Positions 1 through 11,996 of a stretch of DNA of 64,000 bases are shown piece after piece. The stretch is from positions 739,254 through 803,253 of the forward strand of contig MNCI01036292.1 of NCBI GenBank assembly GCA_015680685.1, written 5' to 3'. The position numbers and the translations under genes were made by a program. This DNA is from Gnetum montanum (Eukaryota > Streptophyta > Gnetopsida > Gnetales > Gnetaceae). The first letter of the stretch is position 1. Each line of letters opens with the position of its first letter. A model generated the notes under the pieces. The model made no database searches. It worked only from the letters and a program-made list of their open reading frames with translations, and was not told where the DNA came from.

Positions 1-2033
1 ATTTATATTACTTAGAAGTATTAGGTACATATAACAAAAACATTTAAAAGCTAATTAAAGTCTAAGTATCTAATAGGGTGCTATATTCACATGTGCAAAT
101 GTGGAGCACTACAAAGAAAATGGGGAGGAAACATTGTGTAATGCTTAGGAGCTCCATGGAACAATGACTTTCTAATTAGAAGCATCCTTACATTGAGTTA
201 AGGGATAACTACAAATTATTCTTTATGAAGATTAAAGACATGATGAAGTAGCAGTCAATCATCTTGCATCTAGAAGAGATATAGTGCAAGTAGATGAGTC
301 TTCAAAAGCTTAAACATTAAGGTGTTTTAGCTTGGTGGTAAGATTCTTAGCTTAGTAATCCCAAGTCATAGGTTTGACTCTACTAAGCAGTACTAAGTTA
401 TAAAGTTTAAAATAAAAGTCTATAAAAGAAATTCTAAAATTGATCCAATAGATCCAAGGGATCTTATAAAAAATTCAGTTTCAGTTTCAATGAAGTTTTT
501 GGCTTTGTGAGACTGTAGACAATTAGGGTGATCATAGATCAAGTTCATTTTGGTATAAGACCCAATTGTATTTGTCACTCTTCATCTTGCCTAATGGGAT
601 TATTTGTTTCTGCTTATTTACTTGGTGTTTTCTTTATAGCTATTTTGGGTTTTGGGCCCCTTCGGGCCATTTTAAATCTAGTTGTTATGTTCTCATGGAT
701 AATGTTATTATGCCCCACCCCTACATCTTGCTGAGGGATTTCTCAACCCCTCTTGTACCCATATGTATTTTCCTGTCTATAATACATCATGACCTAATCT
801 CTAAAAAAAATCATGGATTTAACTTTGCTAGCCATGGTAACCATTTATCATATTCTGATTTTCCATATCAATAGAGTGGATTTAACTTTGCTAGAATGGG
901 ACAAATTTTATCTAATAAATCAAGATCATGCAATCATAGACAAAACAAACTAACATTTTATTAAATTGAGGACAAGCACATGTCCTGAGCAACTATAATA
1001 GATCAATTGTAGCTCAGTTCTCCGTTTTGGACATACATTAGCAATGACAAAGTCTCTTAAGAGTGCATCATCCAAGCGGCATTGACTATCTAATGATGGA
1101 ATCAAATTTTGATTTCCCCAATGTTTGAAATAGATTTAACAATTCCATCACAAATAAATACTTTAAGCACTAAAAATAGGAAAATACAACCATAAACATT
1201 TTTTTCTTTTTTTCTTTTTTTCTTTTTTTTTATATCCTTTTGGGGTAGACTACAAACCAAGGATCTGTAGTGCCTCGGTTACAAGTGATAATGAAAATTT
1301 GGATACATGTTTTAAAGAACAATAAATATCTTTCATAATGCTAGAGATAGTATGCGTCTGCAAACCATAACACTAAAGAGAGTGTGGGAAATAGATCCAT
1401 TTTGGTTTTTCATTGAAAACTCCTTAAATAACATGCAAGGTCTGATTACAGTGTTAAGGCTTTTATCCACAACGATACTGGGCAAGAATACTTATGGTTA
1501 AAAGGTGCATGTTAAACACACCATTGTAAGGCTTCCCAAACTTTAACTCTTATAGTTTTTCATTTCTCTTCAATGTTATGCCTCAATGAAATCACCTATG
1601 TTCTGTCTATATGGCTAAACATGTTCTGAAGCACGTTGAAAATTTTTCCATAGTGAAAATCACAAAAGACATTAATAGAAAGCAGCCAAAAACTTATGTG
1701 ATAAGAATTAGAGAAAACAGAAAAATCCTAATTGCTAGAGCTCAATGGGAGCGATGTCAGATTGCTTCAACCAGCATGAAAGATGAAACTATCTCTTAAA
1801 ATATATCTTCTTAACCTATCATTATCAATACTAACAATACTAATTATGAGGTTTTATTAATTCAACATCAAGTAATAACTTTGACTTATATGCAACGGAT
1901 ACATACTAACTTAAAAACAAGTAATGGTCTGTACTCAAGAAACAACCCATGCACTTTAATCCAAACATGAAACATCAAATTTTAGGAATATTCTTTTTCC
2001 TAATTTTAAAAGCAAGAAATCAATCCAACAGCT
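1..2033. other. AT-rich region without recognisable gene
   Basis: Only short, low-complexity reading frames are present, none longer than about 100 codons and none with a domain I recognise. A pyrimidine run with repeated TTTTTTC lies near 1200-1230. The frame at 1611-1799 is basic and lysine-rich but has no supporting context. I see no LTR, primer site or poly(A) tail here. Confidence 0.6.
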
Positions 2034-2494
2034 AAGCTAGATAATCATGACCGCAACCTTGCTAGAAAACTTAATGAATTGCCTTTAAAAACAATTTAAA
2101 TGAAAAACACCCCATTAGCAATTCAATAGGAAGGATGTCAACTATGGAAAATGCAATCGTGGATAAGTGCCTTATAGGTGATCATCATTAAGAAAACAAA
2201 ACTCTGATAAATTTTTGCTTCAAAAGAAACTCAAGACTATTTTCTGAGCAAACAGAAACTACCAAGCTAGATAATCATGACAGCAACCTCTCTACCAAAG
2301 TTCATGAATCATCTTTTCTTTTTAAATTTTAAATGAAGAATGTCCCATTACTGATTCAATAGGAGGGATGTCAACCATGGAGAATGCAATTGTGGCCAAG
2401 TGGCCTAATAATTATCATCATTAAGAAAACTGAATTTTGATATATTTTTCCTTCAAAACAAATGCAAGGCTATTTTCTAAGCAAATAGATAAAT
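2034..2494. repeat. Tandem duplication, two copies of about 230 bp
   Basis: Copy one (2034-2263) and copy two (2264 to about 2494) both begin AAGCTAGATAATCATGAC. They share further ordered blocks, including CAATAGGA-GGATGTCAAC and CATCATTAAGAAAAC, and end near CTATTTTCT-AGCAAA. The copies have diverged by many substitutions and small indels, so the duplication is old. No coding potential is seen. Confidence 0.85.
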
Positions 2495-2862
2495 AATTTT
2501 TAACTTTCAATCTAAAGGAGCATCACCCAAAGCATCAATGCTCAACCTCTTTTGAGTGGTTGTGCCCAGGTTTGAACCCAACTCTTACAACATGAGAAAC
2601 AAGCACCTTACCATCACTCCAAGTAGTAGTCCCAATTTAAATAGATATCTAAGTTCTCATGATAATGTTTCCAAAAATAGAGAACAGATCCATTATATTT
2701 GCCTTAATTACAAAATTTGGAGTTATCTTGGTTAGATATAATTTTTATCTTTTGTATATATTTTTTATGTCCTTTTGCTTTTCAATACCATTTCCCAAGA
2801 TAACATGCATTAATATAAAGACTACATGTATGCATAGTGTGTACTTTGTTTCTTTAGTTATA

Positions 2863-3054
2863 TTTTTTTTTTTTGAAAAAGGTCAGGTTAGATTTAAAAA
2901 GAAATTAATATGCACAATCAAGATGGTAGGGTTAGAAGACCCTACCCTACCCAAATAGACAAGAATCTAGAAATTAGGGGAGAGAGATCCCTTTACAAGC
3001 ATAGGGGACAATCACCCCCAGAAGACAGTAGACCAAAAAAATGGGGAAATAGAG
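2863..3054 (-). mobile_element. LINE/SINE-like 3' tail (minus strand)
   Basis: Read on the minus strand, this segment ends ACCTGACCTTTTTC followed by a 12-base A run (the T run at 2863-2874), as the 3' end of a non-LTR retroposon would. A related end occurs at about 25970-26200: both share the ACCTGACCTTTTTC terminus and a CTCTCCCC-AATTT block. The LTR element at 3055-10175 interrupts it, and the segment right of 10180 probably continues it. Whether the parent is a LINE or a SINE cannot be decided here. Confidence 0.5.
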
Positions 3055-3941
3055 TGATGGGATGCGATATCACATGGGCCGCGATATCGCATCTTCCCTT
3101 GCAATATCGCGTACCCGATATTGTGGTTTGCTGTCATATCTATAAATAAGAGGCCACTCTCCCTTGTTTCCTCATCCTAGGCTAGAAGTAGGGAAACTCT
3201 GGTAGATTGATCACTCCAGAGATAGAATATTTTCCATGTGCCCGCAGTAGGAGTCTTAAAGTGAACGGATCTTTATTCAAGCAACATTGTACCTGAACAC
3301 AAGTTATGTATGGCAATGAAGATGAACTTCCTGGATAAACCTTGCAGTGCATGGAATAGGATTTTATTTAATGTTATTTATTGCTTTCTCTCTCACCCTT
3401 ATCTCCTAGTAATGCTGAATGAGTACGACTTGATTACGAGCATTTAAGGATGTGTACGGATAATCAAGGAATGGATACTCATCGCACTTAGGCTAGATTA
3501 GATTCTCTCAACCCTTTCCTCCTAGTTAAGTACCTCAGTATGACCACTTCGAGCACGTGCATTACACATGGTGATCCCAACAATGATTAGCATTTGGTAG
3601 CCACGGTTGCATCGGTTCAGGGTGTGTATCGTAAGTGGGAACAGATGTTGATACTAGGTTAATTTAGACTTAGTTCATTAGTTAGAGTTAGTATTAGTTT
3701 CTCAACCCTTGACCTTGTTAACATAGGAGACATAAAACATAAAAAGACATAAAAATCATATACCTCAGACTTACTTAACCATACACCGTGACAACTACAA
3801 GTAAGTCTGGGAAGACAACGAATAATTAACCCTAAGTGTTCCATGGGGTGTGTAGGCACTTAGTCTGCGGAGTTCGACCAGATCGCGTGTGCTACGCTTG
3901 TATTCGTATGATTGAGTGTAGTGGTATCTCGCCACTCATCA
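3055..3941 (+). repeat. 5' LTR (887 bp)
   Basis: It starts TGATGGGATG and ends CACTCATCA, giving TG...CA ends, and it matches 9325-10175 along its length. The 3' copy lacks about 36 bp after GTGCCCGCA (near 3249-3284), a deletion with a short GCA microhomology. The U3 part (3062-3125) has several GATATC-centred palindromes directly upstream of the TATA box at 3141. Confidence 0.93.
3062..3150 (+). promoter_or_regulatory. U3 palindrome array and TATA box of the 5' LTR
   Basis: Four imperfect GCGATATCGC-like units lie between 3062 and 3125, followed by CTATAAATAAGAGG (TATA at 3141-3150). The 3' LTR has the same array at 9332-9392 and the TATA box at 9408. The TATA core is shared with other LTRs in the window (29842, 38281, and 49808 on the minus strand). 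I infer that this is the retroelement's core promoter. Confidence 0.7.
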
Positions 3942-3942
3942 T

Positions 3943-3960
3943 TGCCGCCATTGCCGAGGA
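3943..3960 (+). other. Primer-binding site, tRNA-Asp type
   Basis: One base after the LTR end lies an 18-mer matching TGGCGCCGTTGCCGGGGA, the complement of the 3' end of plant tRNA-Asp(GUC), at 15 of 18 positions. The same site is present next to the LTR ending at 49065, also 15 of 18, and in weaker form at 39006-39023. Confidence 0.8.
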
Positions 3961-4082
3961 CTAAGTGTTTGTGCCCTGAATAGAAGATAGGATATCACTC
4001 ACATCGTTGGGAGCCTAAACAAACCTTCAAGTTAATTAAATGAAAAATTATATAATAGTAATTAGCACATCGATAAATAACA

Positions 4083-6537
4083 ATGTCTTCTTCGAGCAGA
4101 AGCAATTCACCACTTAAGGACCATACAAGAAACAGTCGGTAATCAAAAACACATAACCTAAATCCACCAATTCCTTAACAATATAGGGTGGAATATACAC
4201 ATCCTGATGAGTATATTCCAAACTTTACTTTTATCTTCCATCAAGATGAGTAGATGTGCTGGAGAGACTTGCAAGGTAACATTGTGTTACCTTTGGATCG
4301 TGCAGTCCCCAACATGCTTCTCCATGCTTTGGCATAGATTGGCATGACAGAATTATACGCTGAATACGTTGCGGAAGACTTTGATATGAGGGATTACCAT
4401 CCCACATCTTTAGAACATATGAGGGACTTGAGGTAGGAGAGCCAACATACACTATTGAAGGGCAAAGAGGTCCCACATGTTCTAAGTGAAATCAGAGATG
4501 TTCCCCCTCCTAATGATAGTGAGGAGCTGGTGTATCAAAACCTACGATCAACGATACAAAACCCTGGTTTTGATCCCCGTGAACACCAATTGTTCATACT
4601 GAAAACTACAATGCATGACAAGGATGGGCACTTAGATCGTCATCACGATCAGGGCCGAAGCCACAGAAGAGAAGGTAAGAAGCATCGTGATGGTGATGGT
4701 TCTCCTTCTTCTTCCCCTTCTTTACATCACTCACCCTCTCCTTCCACATCTAGACACAGCCATCATTAACATAACGGTGAGGATAAAGGTAAGAAAAATG
4801 AGAGACCTCAACGAGAGAGTCGAAAGAGAGGACAAGGGCATGAACAAAGGGAAGGTAGGGAACAACAAAGACATCATAGGCATCATAAAAGAGATGATCA
4901 TGATGAACCCCTCCTTGCAACCCGAAGTATGCTTGACATAACGGAGGCTGTTAGAATTCCCACAAGGCATTTAAAAGATAGTTGGATCAAATGCTTAGAC
5001 ATGAACAACATCCCACAATTTGAAGGGGGATACAACGCTGATCCGCAGCATCATTTACAGGCATTCCACGATGCCTGTGCCTTGCAAAACATAGAGAACG
5101 AGTGGAAAAAAATTAAGTTGTTTCCCAGGACACTCACCAAAGAAGCAGAGAGTTGGTACTGATCCTTAGAACTAGAGACCATTAGGAGGTAGAGTATGAT
5201 GCTAGAACTCTTCAATGATAAGTATCAAACGTACTCCCGAGTGTCTAATTTGCATAAGCAGATTTATGCTAGAAGCAAGGTACTCATGAATCCTTGGATG
5301 CTGCCATGGCCTGCTACTACACATTATTACATCATTGCCCGGGCCATGGATACGCTCAACGGGATCAACTCTGCCACATCATGGATGGGCTAAGACATGA
5401 GATGAGGAGAACCTTTGGGACTTATGCCCAAGGGAGACTATCAGAACTTAGAGCCCATGAAGTTCATTGCTTGTTGGAACAAGTAGCAAAAGAAGAAGGT
5501 GAGCTATGAAAAAGAGAGATTACAGAAGAATACAACCGTGATCCCTTCCTTTGAAGGAAAGGAGTGAAATTTTGCGATGAAGAGGATGAGTCACCACTCG
5601 AAGAGTTGGTGAACAAAAAAACCTTGCCGATCCAAAAACTAACAACCGAAGTATTGGCTAAGATGGATCAATTGTGGGATTCCTTAGACTCTAGACTTAA
5701 AACTATCTTGAAAATTGTAGAAGAGTCTAAGGTAGAATGAAGTAGTGACAAAGATAAGATAAAGCACAGAAATTCAGGCCCTGCACATAACAAGGGTAAG
5801 GGGAAAATTACTATCTTCGATGAAGTTGTGGATTTTGACATAGACGATGATGGTGGATGTGAGATCTACCACTATGACCATCCCAAGGGATGTTGCCCAA
5901 TTATCTCACATATACAGGAGTCTGGGGTGTATGTACTTAATCCAAGACTTCACCAACGTCAAACACCCCAAAGGTTACCCTATCCACAAGTTAACCCAAG
6001 GCAGTTCCACCAACCACTAACGTATTATCGAAGTGGAACTCTGCCACAACCCATCGAATAACATCAATAGTGGCAACACCCATAGTCATGGGGGATGCCA
6101 CCGCCAACACAACAGTACCCTTACCGACAGCCAGATCCATATGGATATTATGTGCAGCAGCCAGTTTCTCCAAGTGACTCTATGGGTCACACAACTCCCC
6201 AACACCACTACCAAGTTCAGGAGTACTTCAGGAGGACTCCCTCTCCTTCAGCAGACATCCCACAGTCATCCCATCCTCCAACTCCATCCGCACCTCTTAA
6301 ACCTGTAGTTCCCATACAACCTGCTCCAACAATGCAAGGGGAACTCCCTACTCAACCGCAGCAACGTAAAGCTGCGAGAGCTGTAAATATTCAACCTGCT
6401 ACTGGTTCTGATAACTATGAAAAAATAAGACATTTCTTCAGAACCAAAAGCCCAGAAAAAGTCTCACAACAAGAAGCAGTTGATTCTAGGTACACTCCTC
6501 CACCATCTAACACTTCGGAGCACCCTTCAGTCCAATA
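4083..6537 (+). pseudogene. gag pseudogene of the 3055-10175 element
   Basis: Gag would form the capsid-like particle that packages element RNA. I place the start at 4083 because the related gag at 39144 opens with the same MSSSS residues. Conserved blocks follow: HQDE and GNIVLPLD near 4230-4300; a His/Arg/Glu/Ser-rich stretch at 4620-4900; then the retrotransposon gag core with GGY-ADPQHHLQAFHDAC and KLFP-TLT-EA-SWY (about 5020-5160). AQGRLSELRAHE and AKEEGE (near 5430-5500), a YDHPKG motif (near 5875) and a Pro/Gln-rich tail (6095-6537) come after. Premature stops and at least one frameshift between 5160 and 5510 break it. The minus-strand gag at 47.3-48.9 kb shares the core, the AKEEGE block and YDHPKG, which supports the call. 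Confidence 0.85.
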
Positions 6538-6556
6538 AAGTTTAACGCATACAGTT

Positions 6557-7096
6557 ATGTTAATGCATACCATAACCGACTGGATCAAGGTAGGCCACCT
6601 TCCCAGGAAACTAACTGACCCTGGGAGTCCCTTAATCTATCTGCAAATCGTCGAGAATGCACCACATAGGGCTCTTCTTGACTCAGGTTCTGGATTCAAC
6701 TCAATTTCACAAGAGATGTATCAAGCCTCGAATCTGCCCCAACTCAAGAAGATTAACATTCAACTAGAGCTAGCTAACCAGTCCATCACCATTCCCTTGG
6801 GACTCATGGAGGACATTATTACCACTATGTGTGGTTGGTCATATCCAGCTAATTTCCTAGTCATTGATGTTAACAACAACAAAGGGGACTTCCCAATTAT
6901 AATGGGAAGGGCATGGCTGAGTACAGTAGACGCATACCTAAGGATTCGTGATCTTTCCTTGGAAATATCTAAGATAAACATTTATGGAAAGATCGAGAAG
7001 AGGAAAGTTCTATGCATCACATATAGTGATTCATTGGGTGATGACATGGAGGAAATGCCTCCATGTAATAGGTGTGCCCTTGAAACTTTGAGGTAA
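6557..7096 (+). CDS. Retroviral-type aspartic protease domain, nearly intact
   Basis: This 179-codon open frame contains the catalytic LLDSGSGFNSIS segment (Asp-Ser-Gly, about residues 38-49). About 80 residues later comes the flap-distal PIIMGRAWLST segment, the hydrophobic-Gly pair typical of retroelement proteases. It would cleave the Gag polyprotein. It lies directly downstream of gag (previous stop at 6535-6537), so it was probably part of one Gag-Pro polyprotein; the ATG at 6557 is simply the first Met in the surviving frame. Nothing recognisable as reverse transcriptase follows. The frame is much better preserved than gag, but I have no evidence that it is expressed. Confidence 0.85.
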   Translation: MLMHTITDWIKVGHLPRKLTDPGSPLIYLQIVENAPHRALLDSGSGFNSISQEMYQASNLPQLKKINIQLELANQSITIPLGLMEDIITTMCGWSYPANFLVIDVNNNKGDFPIIMGRAWLSTVDAYLRIRDLSLEISKINIYGKIEKRKVLCITYSDSLGDDMEEMPPCNRCALETLR

Positions 7097-7407
7097 AGAT
7101 GCCTGTATGTAACAACCACATAACAAGTAGTAGACACCCCATGGTTCATAGCTACTCGAAAGAGCAAAAAAATATGCATGGAATGAACTGAGGAGACAAA
7201 CCATGCCAATAATGAAGGCATAGACACGTTGGAATATGAGCACCACCAACTCCCACCCCTAAACCTAAGATCATCAATTGGGAGGAGTTGGGTACTTCTA
7301 CGAAATTCAAATAGACATTCATTATTTCGGATCTCTCCCTTGCAATTGAGTCATGGGGGAGATGGCCACCTATGCTAATCATATGGGGGCCCTCAGTTCT
7401 TTTTAAG

Positions 7408-7527
7408 TTTTTGTTTTACACGTTTTTGTTTTACACATTTTTGTTTTACACGTTTTTGTTTTACATGTTTTTGTCGTACACATTTTTGTTTTACACGTTT
7501 TTGTCTTACACATTTTTATTTTACAAT
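7408..7527 (+). repeat. 15-bp tandem repeat, about eight copies
   Basis: The unit is TTTTTGTTTTACACG with small variants (ACA, ATG, GTCGTACA). Because 15 is a multiple of three, the plus strand reads as an open repeat of Phe-Leu-Phe-Tyr-Thr, which is a by-product of the repeat and not a credible protein. Confidence 0.9.
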
Positions 7528-9310
7528 TTCTTCAAATTTTCTTATTTTTGTTTTACAACATCATTATACTTTTCCATTTTGTGTGTGTGTGTGTGTGATC
7601 CACCCTGTAAGTTTGTCACTAATAAGTGTTCTTCACGATGGTATGAACAGTTTTCTCATTGATTGCTAATGTTTGGTTTTTACCTTTAAGTTATGATATT
7701 GACACTAAGGTATGTTCTTTTGATATGGCAGGCAATGAGTTCACTTCATCCATCCATCCACAAGTTCTATGGTCTCTCTTGGCTTGGAAATGTACAGTCT
7801 CTTTCTGATAAGAACTTTAACGAATCAGTGACTTGGCATTTCTCAAACTAAGGAACGACTCAAGGATTGAAAAGGGTGTGACTTCAAAGAAACTTGATGC
7901 ATTTGTGTTGGCCATTCTCTTGGGTGCTTGAATGTTTACTTTGGGAGTTTTCTCACTATTCTGACGTTATCCAATCATCGGGAAGCTGAGCCAATAAAAA
8001 TAAGAAGTCTTTGCATGGTGTGGTTCTCACGCATAAAAACACAAAAACAAAAAAAAAGACAAAAGAGAAAGGGAGAATTCAAAGCACACCCCTTAGATGG
8101 AATAACCTTGGGCTACAAGCACTGGTTATGAAACTAAAACTATTCCCTCTAACTAAGGCCCTTCTCGCTTCCTCTTCTCTCCTCATTTGTTTCGTCGGAA
8201 TGGTGGTGGCTCTTGGAGGATGCTTTCTTGTTATTCAAGTGGATGATTTCGCCGAATGCATTGATGCAAAGTCATTGGATGTGGTTGGTTTGAGGCTAGA
8301 GTTGGAATGAGATTTACCAAGTCACATTAATCATGAAACACACAAGGGGTTGTACACCACCTTGTCTTGGGATTCCATTTCATTCTCTTCTCTCCACCCT
8401 TCTATCCATTGTTCACCTCATTGCCGGTTGTATCATTAGTATATATTTTGGGAGATACATTGTTTTCTTTTTGGTAAATTCTTACGGTTAAGACTTTAAC
8501 TCTTGTTCCAAAGGACATTCCCAGAGCCTATGGACTCTTTTGAATGTGGGTTTGTCAGGGCATTAAGGGCATGAGCCTGCTTTGGGGAGGACCCACTGAC
8601 ATTCCTATTTGGCGCATTAGTTAAATTCCTTACCTTAACATTTTGCAATTAATTTTATTTTTTTCATTTCCTTCTTGACATCCATTTCATCGATGTCTTA
8701 GTTGTATCTTTTACCCATATTCTTGTTCTTATTCTTTCTCCATTCTATCGCTACTGGAGGTTCGCGATTAGTCATGGGGGTACAGGGCCCAATTTTTTCG
8801 ATTTTCTCCTAAGCCCTACATCTTTGGTAGTCACCATTAATATATCTCCGAATTCGTATCAGCCATACCACAACGTAGCCAATGGACTTACACCGAAGAA
8901 AGGTATCAATTACATGATGATTCATTTACCCTTGCTAATATAAGACTATGTTGTGTGTACAGATGGCAATAATGCAACAATGGATTGGTACTGGAAGAAA
9001 TGCTTAGAATGCAGCAACGCTAGAAGCATCTATGCAAGGAGCAAGATCAATGGTGCGCTTACAGATGGACAATGAAAGGCACAATCTTGGCGTTGGCAGC
9101 AGCAACACTTCTTTCTCTCTTTCTCTTTCTCAGCTGCGAACTAAGGCCTGATGTCAATGTAATAAGGTGTTCACCCTTGTTGTCCTGAACACCAGTTTGT
9201 TGTGTCTTGTAATGATGATCCGTTCACATGTCATCCCATTAGTTTCATTTGAGTCAATAATCCCATACCTTCCCAATATTATTGTAATGAACTCAAGGAT
9301 GAGTTTTCAT

Positions 9311-9324
9311 TTAGTCATGGGGTA
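9311..9324 (+). other. Polypurine-tract region before the 3' LTR
   Basis: TTAGTCATGGGGTA directly precedes the LTR start at 9325. Equivalent sequences precede the LTRs at 36279 (TTAGTTGTGGGAGTA) and 53157 (TCAGTTGTGGAGGTA), each followed by TGAT. This matches the plus-strand priming position of LTR elements. Confidence 0.7.
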
Positions 9325-10175
9325 TGATGGGATGCGATATCGCATGGGCCACGATATCACATCCCTCATGATATCGCGTACACGATATCGCAGTGCACTA
9401 TCATATCTATAAATAAGAGGCGGCTCTCCCTTGTTTCCTCATCCTAGGCTAGAAGTAGGGAAACTCTGGTAGATTGATCACTCCAGAGATAGAATATTTT
9501 CCATGTGCCCGCAAGCAACATTGTAGCTGAACATAAGTTGTGTACGGCAATAAAGACAAACTTCTTGGATAAACCTTGTAGTGCATGGAATAGGATTTTA
9601 TTTAATGTTATTTATTTCTTTCTCTCTCACCCTTATCTCCTAGTAATGTGGAATGAGTACGACTTGATTATGAGCATTTAAGGATGTGTACGGATAATCA
9701 AGGAACAGATGCTCATCGCACTTAGGCTAGATTAGATTCTCTCAACCCTTTCCTCCTAGTTAAGTGCCTCAGTACGACCACTTTGAGCACGTGCGTTACA
9801 CATGGCGATCCCAGCAATGATTGGCATCTGGTATCCACGGTTACATCTGTTCAGGGTGTGTACGGTAAGTAGGAACGGATGCTGACGCTAGGTTTATTTA
9901 GACATAGTTCATTAGTTAGAGTTAGTATTAGTGTCTCAACCCTTTACCTTGTTAGCATAGGAGACATAAAACATAGAAAGACATAAAAATGATATACCTC
10001 AAACTTACTTAACCCTACACCGTGACAACTACAAGTAAGTCTGGGAAGACAACGAATAATTAACCCTAAGTGTTCTATGGGTTGTTTAGGCACTTATTCT
10101 GCAGAGTTCGACCAGATCGCGTGTGCTATGCTCGTATTCGTATAGTTGAGTGTAGGGCTATCTCGCCACTCATCA
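9325..10175 (+). repeat. 3' LTR (851 bp)
   Basis: It matches 3055-3941 end to end apart from a 36-bp deletion and scattered substitutions. It ends CACTCATCA and is followed by the TAGAG target duplication. The GATATC-palindrome array (9332-9392) is cleaner here than in the 5' copy, and the TATA box is at 9408. Confidence 0.93.
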
Positions 10176-10180
10176 TAGAG

Positions 10181-10740
10181 AAAGCACAATCAGAAAAATA
10201 GAATGGCCCACTCAAGTGGTGCTCATTGTGAAATCGCCTATTCTACTAAGACTACCTAAACACCTATTAGAATTGAGATAGACCAAAAACAAGAAACAAA
10301 CAATATATGGCCTAAACAAGAGAACAAAGAGCCCATCACAGATAGCAAGGGCCCCCTCAATTATGGTGGGGAAATCGGTAACAACACCCCTAGGTTGCAC
10401 CCTGAAGTGGACCCTATCTAGGATCTCTTGCTGGTGCTAGGAGGTCATAAAGGCTACAACCACTTGGAACTTAAGGAACTCCTCTTCTTTGTGTCACCAG
10501 AAGGTTTGTTCTTCATCTTTTCAAGGTGAAATTCTGAAGCAGCAGAACGAATCATCTAAGACAATGTACAAAATATTCATTAATAAAAGAGTTACTTCAA
10601 GGAGATTTCCAGGCTTCAAAGATTCCACTATCACCATAACATACTTTAAAGAAAGTAACTGTGCATCTCTTTATGTTTCAAATGCAATAGAAGAAGCACT
10701 AGCTTGCATCTTACATCAAAGAGTGTTACAACACTAGTGT
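10181..10740 (-). mobile_element. Probable continuation of the interrupted non-LTR retroposon
   Basis: Removing the LTR element joins this segment to the poly(A)-ended segment at 2863-3054 in one minus-strand orientation. A minus frame at 10212-10400 has a hydrophobic middle but no domain I can name. The link to a LINE rests on position and on the tail only. Confidence 0.3.
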
Positions 10741-11996
10741 TTGTTTTCTCATGGGAATCCATCAAGAGCTAATGATTACAAAATCTATCTATGTCATGAT
10801 AAAGCAAATAATTTGGAATTTGTGTAAGCTTACAAAACATTAATTCAGTTCATCTTTCATACAAACTATGGATTTGGACTCAATCAGCAACTTGTATAAC
10901 TACATTGGATCTACATCAAAATCCTCTATCAACTACAAAAGTTCATTTTCTTTGACATCCAATTGATGATCTTTATTTTTTTTAAGGTTTCTATTTTCTT
11001 CCACTGATTTTAGACATTCTAAACTTGGAAAATAGAGTCTGAAAGTAGGGCTTGAATGTTTTGTAAAAAAATCTGACTTTAGAGGAAAAATGAGAGTTTA
11101 GAGCAAATACAAAAATTCTAATTATCAATATAGTTGGGAGTTCATAATGCTTTCCTCATAACTTGAAAGTGATACCAAGTTCTTAATATATGTGTGTGTG
11201 TATATATATATATACACACACACACACACATGTTAAAGTCTTTCAAACTTGAGGGCACTACATATAATAAGGCACTAAAACTAGAGTAAATAAAAAAGAA
11301 TTACAATCTCTAATATCTTTAAAATTAAGAGGAACATAGGACAGATTTACAGATCAAGCTAGTAATAGAATAAAGAAACCAAGAATCTGTAAACCATTAT
11401 GGATAACAATCTTTGTTTTCAGATGTTATTATTGTGGTTATTAAAATATGAATTAGGATTAGACAAAGGAGATAAAAAATTAGCTTTGAAAATAACATTC
11501 CCTTTAGCTAGAGATCGTTGGGATTCAAGATCCAAAATCTGATTTAGAAGCGAACGACACTAAAATCTAATTCATGCATAAACAAACAAGTAACTTTGAT
11601 GTGATTGTTATACCAAAACAGAGCATGAAAATAAGGAAAATCAGCATGGTGATAAGTGTGTTTTGGTTTAAGCTTGAACATTTGTTATTCACTTCTCTAG
11701 CTCATGCTGGGTTTTTATTTTTTGTTTGTTCTTCTATTCTTAGGCACCTTTAGCCTCTAAAATGTTTTTTAAATGTGAAGGCTGAAACATGAGAGATCAA
11801 GTGCTGGCTTTTTCTTTTATTTTTCTTCTTTTCACATGCATACAGAGCCTAACACAACAATACAAGTTCATAAAACTTTATAATCTAAATGAGTTACCAA
11901 ATTTGTGTGTATGTACATGCTTTAAACAAAGTACAGACTTAAAGGTGTTGCTGATGATGAAAGGGAGACATAGCAATCATAAAAAAATAATATCAG
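10741..11996. other. AT-rich region with a TG/TA/CA microsatellite
   Basis: Apart from the microsatellite at 11187-11231 I see no gene, LTR or tail. The right end of the stretch supplies the ATCAG target site of the next LTR element. Confidence 0.6.
11187..11231. repeat. Compound microsatellite (TG)n(TA)n(CA)n
   Basis: A TG run is followed by a TA run and then a CA run, so the whole tract is self-complementary and could fold as one hairpin. Confidence 0.95.

Larger units (their letters stand above)
7097..9324 (+). other. Long untranslated 3' part of the element
   Basis: The segment holds a 15-bp tandem repeat (7408-7527), a short (GT)n run near 7581-7597 and no retroelement enzyme. A frame at 8011-8310 encodes a Lys-rich start followed by a hydrophobic stretch of about 20 residues; I do not recognise it. 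A block reading CTTTGGGGAGGACCCAC near 8580 recurs on the minus strand near 42620-42640, showing that this 3' region is shared with the 39.8-49.9 kb element. Confidence 0.65.
3055..10175 (+). mobile_element. Complete Ty3/gypsy-type LTR element, gag-protease only, non-autonomous
   Basis: The element has a 5' LTR (3055-3941), a tRNA-Asp-type primer site, a decayed gag and protease, a long untranslated 3' part, a purine tract and a 3' LTR (9325-10175). The five bases TAGAG occur immediately outside both ends (3050-3054 and 10176-10180), which shows the insertion is intact and that the LTRs are its true termini. No reverse transcriptase, RNase H or integrase motif is visible between the protease (ends 7096) and the 3' LTR, so it would need enzymes from another element. 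The layout resembles described plant terminal-repeat elements that keep only a GAG region. The primer type suggests affinity to the Athila/TAT side of Ty3/gypsy, which is inference. Confidence 0.92.

Noticed and set aside
3943-3960. tRNA-Asp gene fragment
   Set aside because: The match is only to the 18-base complement of the tRNA 3' end and sits one base after an LTR, so it is a primer site.
7372-7662. Open frame with repeated Phe-Leu-Phe-Tyr-Thr
   Set aside because: It is the translation of a 15-bp DNA repeat; the composition and period explain the open frame fully.
8011-8310. Possible envelope-like membrane protein in the 3-10 kb element
   Set aside because: There is only one short hydrophobic stretch after a Lys-rich start, and the colinear region of the minus element does not conserve the frame.
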